In this document: piece by piece, positions 60,833 through 64,000 of the stretch
How positions within the stretch are numbered: the stretch's first letter is position 1
Layout of the letters: each line of letters opens with the position of its first letter
Source of the DNA: Scleromatobacter humisilvae
GTDB lineage: Bacteria; Pseudomonadota; Gammaproteobacteria; Burkholderiales; Burkholderiaceae_C
Direction of reading: 5' to 3'
Length of the DNA stretch: 64,000 nt
Assembly: GCF_023231945.1 (NCBI RefSeq)
Contig: NZ_JAJLJH010000003.1
Location: 186,001-250,000, forward strand
Translations under genes and position numbers: made by a program
Notes under the pieces: model-generated
Told to the model about the DNA's origin: nothing
Databases searched by the model: none
What the model saw: only the letters and a program-made list of their open reading frames with translations

Positions 60833-62914
60833 TCAAGCCCCCGCCTGCAGCGCCTCGATCTGCTCCGTGAGTTCCAGCCAGCGCTCTTCCAGCTTGGCAA
60901 CTTCCGCGCCCACGTGCGCCAGGCGCCGGCCCGCGTCGGCGATCTCGGCGCCGGACAGCTTGCCCGTGGCCATGCTCGCCTCGAGCTCGGCCTTCTCGGC
61001 GGCGAGCTTCTCCATGCGCGTGTCGATCTGCTGCACCTCGACGCGCAGCGGGCGCGTCTGCGCGGCGACCTGCGAGCGCTGCTGCGCCGACTGCTTGCGA
61101 TCGTCGTTGCGCGCGGCGCCGGGCCTGGTGTTGGCGACGGCCGGTGCCGGCTTCGCGACGGGCACCGGCGCGGCCTCGGCCTTCTTGTCGGCCTTGGCGG
61201 GCCTGGCCGGCGTCGGGGCCGGTGCCGAGGCGCCCGGCAGCAGGCTGGCGAGATTGCCCGGCAGCGGCGGCGCGGGCTGGCCGCGAGCGATGGCGCGCGA
61301 GGTCTCGAGCAGCCACTTCTGGTAGTCGTCGAGGTCGCCGTCGAACGGCAGCACGGCGCCGTGCGACACCAGCCAGAACTCGTCGCACACCTCGCGCAGC
61401 AGCGCGCGGTCGTGGCTCACGAGCATCACCGTGCCCTCGAACTCGTTGAGCGCCATCGACAGCGCCTCGCGGGTGGTCAGGTCCAGGTGGTTGGTCGGTT
61501 CGTCCATCAGCAGCAGGTTGGGCCGCTGCCACACCAGCGAGGCCAGCACGAGGCGCGCCTTCTCGCCGCCGGACAGCGTGCCGATGACCTGGTGCACCAT
61601 GTCGCCGACGAAGCGGAACTGGCCGAGGAAGTCGCGCAGCTCCTGCTCGCGGCCTTCGGGGCCGACCGTCTTCGCGAGGCGAACCATGTGCTGCAGCGGC
61701 GTGTCGTCGGCGTGCACGACGTCCATCTCCTGCTGCGCGAAGTAGCCGATCGACAGGCCCTTGCCCTCGGTCACCTCGCCGCCGAGCGCGGCAATGCTGC
61801 GCGAGATCGTCTTGACCAGCGTCGACTTGCCCTGGCCGTTGGCGCCCAGGATGCCGATGCGCTGGCCGGCCAGCACGCTCTTGTTGATGTTGCGCACGAT
61901 CACCTTGCGCACCGGCTCCGTGTCCGGATCCACGTCGTCCTGCACCAGGTAGCCGACCTCCATGTTGCTCATCGCGAGCATCGGATTGGGCAGGCTCCTG
62001 GGCTCCTTGAACTCGAACGAGAAATCCGCCGACGTCAGCACCGGCGCGATGCGTTCCATGCGCGCCAGCGCCTTCACGCGGCTCTGTGCCTGCTTGGCCT
62101 TGCTGGCCTTGGCCTTGAAGCGGTCGATGAAGCGCTGCAGCTGCGCCACGCGCTCCTGCTGGCGGCCGTGCGCGGCCTGTTGCTGCGACATGCGTTCGGC
62201 GCGCATCTCCTCGAACGTCGAGTAGTTGCCGCCGTAGCGCGTCAGCGTGCCTTCGTCGAGATGGATCGTCACGCCGGTGATCGCGTCGAGGAACTCGCGA
62301 TCGTGGCTGATCATCACGATGGTGCCCTGGAAGCGCTGCAGCCAGGCCTCGAGCCAGACGAGCGCGTCCAGGTCCAGGTGGTTGGTCGGTTCGTCGAGCA
62401 GCAGCAGGTCGGCCGGGCACATCAGCGCGCGCGCCAGCTGCAGGCGCATGCGCCAGCCGCCGGAGAAGCTGTTGACGGGCTCGTCGACCTGGGCCGCCTT
62501 GAAGCCGAGGCCCAGTAGCAGCGCCTGCGCGCGGGCGCGCGCGTCGAAGCCGCCGGCCTCGCCGATCATCATGTGCGCGTGCGCCATCGCCTCGCCGTCC
62601 TCGGCGGCCTCGGCGGCGGCCAGCTGGCGCTGCGCCTCCATCAGCGGAAGGTCGCCCTCGAGCACGAAGTCGGTGGCCGAGTCGTCGGTCTCGGGCATGT
62701 GCTGCGCGACTTCGCCGAGGCGCCAGCGCGCGGGGATCTCGAAGTCGCCCTGGTCAGCCTGCAGGCGTCCGGCCAGCAGCGCGAACAGGCTGGACTTGCC
62801 CGCGCCGTTGCGTCCGACCAGGCCCACCTTCTCGCCCGGATTGACGTTGACGTTGACGCCATCGAGGACGATCTTGGTGCCGCGGCGCAGCTGCAGGTTT
62901 CGGAGCGTGATCAT
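60833..62914 (-). CDS. ABC-F family ATPase (YheS-like)
   Basis: 693 residues with two ABC domains and no membrane segments, so an ABC-F protein acting on ribosomes. The first domain has GRNGAGKSS, SGGWRMRLQLARAL and LLLLDEPTNHLDLD; the second GANGQGKST, LSGGEKARLVLASL and LLLMDEPTNHLDL. The inter-domain linker (about 230-320) and long charged C-terminal coiled coil (about 545-693, rich in Ala, Lys, Pro) match YheS. It probably aids translation of difficult sequences. It starts 1 bp after the prmB stop. Confidence 0.93.
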   Translation of the reverse strand: MITLRNLQLRRGTKIVLDGVNVNVNPGEKVGLVGRNGAGKSSLFALLAGRLQADQGDFEIPARWRLGEVAQHMPETDDSATDFVLEGDLPLMEAQRQLAAAEAAEDGEAMAHAHMMIGEAGGFDARARAQALLLGLGFKAAQVDEPVNSFSGGWRMRLQLARALMCPADLLLLDEPTNHLDLDALVWLEAWLQRFQGTIVMISHDREFLDAITGVTIHLDEGTLTRYGGNYSTFEEMRAERMSQQQAAHGRQQERVAQLQRFIDRFKAKASKAKQAQSRVKALARMERIAPVLTSADFSFEFKEPRSLPNPMLAMSNMEVGYLVQDDVDPDTEPVRKVIVRNINKSVLAGQRIGILGANGQGKSTLVKTISRSIAALGGEVTEGKGLSIGYFAQQEMDVVHADDTPLQHMVRLAKTVGPEGREQELRDFLGQFRFVGDMVHQVIGTLSGGEKARLVLASLVWQRPNLLLMDEPTNHLDLTTREALSMALNEFEGTVMLVSHDRALLREVCDEFWLVSHGAVLPFDGDLDDYQKWLLETSRAIARGQPAPPLPGNLASLLPGASAPAPTPARPAKADKKAEAAPVPVAKPAPAVANTRPGAARNDDRKQSAQQRSQVAAQTRPLRVEVQQIDTRMEKLAAEKAELEASMATGKLSGAEIADAGRRLAHVGAEVAKLEERWLELTEQIEALQAGA

Positions 62915-62915
62915 G

Positions 62916-63806
62916 TCAGGTCGGGGATTTCGGTAGACCCGCGGCCAGCATGGCGCGGGTGACGAGCAGCACGGCGTCGTCGGTCAGTTGGGTGGGCAGC
63001 CAGACGACGTCGAGCTCGGGGAAGGCGGCATCGAAATGCTCGCGCTCGTTGCCGATTTCCAGCACCAGCACCGCGTCGGGCGTCATGTGAGCGACGGCGC
63101 CGGCCAGCAGCGTGCGGATGAAGTCCATGCCGTCGGCGCCTCCGGCCAGCGCCATCTCGGGCTCGGCGCGGAATTCCGCCGGCAGCGCCGCCATCGAGGC
63201 CGCGTTGACGTAGGGCGGGTTGCACAGGATCACGTCGTAGCGGCGATCGCGCCGCACCGCGGCCAGGCCGTTGCCCTGCAGCAGCGTGATGCGCCTGGCC
63301 AGTTCGTGGCGCTCGACGTTGACCTTGGCCACGGCGAGCGCGTCGGGCGACAGGTCGGCCGCATCGACGGCCACGTCCGGCCAGGCCATCGCGGCGAGCA
63401 CGGCCAGGCTGCCGTTGCCGGTGCACAGGTCGAGCACGCGATGGATCTCGACGGGCATCCAGGCGTCGATCACGCCCTCGGCCAGCACCTCGGCAATCAG
63501 CGAACGCGGCACGATCACGCGCTCGTCGACGGTGAACGGCACGCCCTGCAGCCAGGCCTCGCCGGTGAGGTAGGCGGCGGGCTTGCGCGTCTCGATGCGC
63601 TGGGCGATCAGCGCGTCCAGCGTGGCGACTTCGGACTTCTTGAGCGCGCGGTCAGCGACGCTGTCGAGGTCGTCCAGCGGCAGGCCGAGGCGCCACAGCA
63701 CGAGCCAGGCGGCCTCGTCGTGCGAATTCGTGGTGCCGTGCCCAAACGAAACGCCCGCCTCGTCGAGGCGGGCGCTTGCCCGGGTGAGATAGTCGATGAG
63801 CTTCAT
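62916..63806 (-). CDS. prmB: 50S ribosomal protein L3 glutamine N5-methyltransferase
   Basis: 296 residues. The SAM-binding [16 protein letters not shown] and the catalytic NPPY (in [13 protein letters not shown]) are those of the HemK/PrmB family, and the sequence starts with the PrmB-type [25 protein letters not shown] in part. It methylates a Gln in ribosomal protein L3. The start overlaps the dapE stop (ATGA), and yheS-type ABC-F follows: dapE-prmB-ABC-F look like one transcription unit. Confidence 0.93.
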   Translation of the reverse strand: MKLIDYLTRASARLDEAGVSFGHGTTNSHDEAAWLVLWRLGLPLDDLDSVADRALKKSEVATLDALIAQRIETRKPAAYLTGEAWLQGVPFTVDERVIVPRSLIAEVLAEGVIDAWMPVEIHRVLDLCTGNGSLAVLAAMAWPDVAVDAADLSPDALAVAKVNVERHELARRITLLQGNGLAAVRRDRRYDVILCNPPYVNAASMAALPAEFRAEPEMALAGGADGMDFIRTLLAGAVAHMTPDAVLVLEIGNEREHFDAAFPELDVVWLPTQLTDDAVLLVTRAMLAAGLPKSPT

Positions 63807-64000
63807 GATGGCGTTTCGGACGCCAGCAGGCGCTCCATGGTGCGTTTGTAGATGTTCTTCAGGCGGGGGACGGCGTCCACGGCCACATGTTCGTCGATCT
63901 TGTGGATCGTGGCGTTGACAGGGCCGAACTCCACCACTTGGGGGCAGATGCGGGAAATGAAACGGCCGTCGGAAGTGCCTCCGGTGGTCGACAGCTCGGC
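63803..64000 (-). CDS. dapE: Succinyl-diaminopimelate desuccinylase, C-terminal end (truncated by window)
   Basis: The frame enters from the right edge; the last 65 residues are present. [14 protein letters not shown] and [19 protein letters not shown] carry conserved DapE C-terminal blocks, including the last zinc-site region (His of KIDEHV). The enzyme releases succinate from N-succinyl-LL-diaminopimelate in lysine and peptidoglycan synthesis. Its stop overlaps the prmB start by 3 bp. Confidence 0.93.
   Translation of the reverse strand, partial: AELSTTGGTSDGRFISRICPQVVEFGPVNATIHKIDEHVAVDAVPRLKNIYKRTMERLLASETPS

Overview
The window is chromosomal DNA from a GC-rich (roughly 70%) betaproteobacterium. 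Burkholderiales, in the neighbourhood of Roseateles/Mitsuaria/Rubrivivax, fits best. This rests on the gene order ftsH-folP-glmM-pstSCAB-phoU-phoB-phoR, a minCDE cluster, a rhizobial/burkholderial-type glpSTPQV glycerol ABC transporter, an orphan PEP-CTERM tail and genus-style intergenic palindromic repeats. The species call is inference. No rRNA, tRNA, CRISPR array, prophage or intact insertion sequence was seen.

Layout. 1-9.8 kb: the end of ftsH, then folP and glmM, then a complete phosphate regulon block (pstS, pstC, pstA, pstB, phoU, phoB, phoR) behind a clear PHO box. 9.9-18.0 kb: mixed small genes (GNAT acetyltransferase, DUF1203, NfeD plus SPFH/stomatin pair, lipoprotein, VF530 family, large polytopic membrane protein) and a 478-bp gap holding a PEP-CTERM remnant. 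18.0-20.7 kb, minus strand: rpmE2, rho, trxA, with readable promoters and terminators. 21.0-25.3 kb: two consecutive large signalling proteins, a degenerate kinase fused to HDOD and a canonical Ser/Thr kinase fused to HDOD and GAF. 25.3-34.4 kb: GH3 glucosidase lipoprotein, amidase, Cdd1-type HhH protein, lexA, and a divergent L-asparaginase/SIR2-like pair whose start lies beside LexA-box-like sequences. 34.5-38.4 kb: ohr/ohrR, ArsR/AHSA1 pair, a palindromic repeat cluster, pssA, DUF3237. 38.5-47.5 kb: minCDE, CHAD protein, methyltransferase, diguanylate cyclase, beta/gamma-crystallin plus glycine-zipper protein, LysR regulator with divergent quinone oxidoreductase, DTW-domain tRNA modification enzyme, DUF1993. 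47.6-57.9 kb: glycerol regulon (glpK and glpR minus; glpD, glpS, glpT, glpP, glpQ, DUF2160, glpV plus). 58-64 kb: small proteins, TPR protein, DUF4124-like protein, ABC-F ATPase, prmB and the 3' end of dapE.

How genes work together. PstSCAB imports phosphate and, with PhoU, signals through PhoR to PhoB, whose binding site lies ahead of pstS. GlpSTPQV imports glycerol, GlpK phosphorylates it and GlpD oxidises glycerol-3-phosphate. AACGAA-type motifs ahead of glpD and glpK look like sites for GlpR. The least explained parts are the kinase/HDOD pair, the lexA-linked asparaginase/SIR2 operon, the palindromic repeat cluster at 36.5-36.8 kb and the dispersed intergenic repeat that follows several stop codons.
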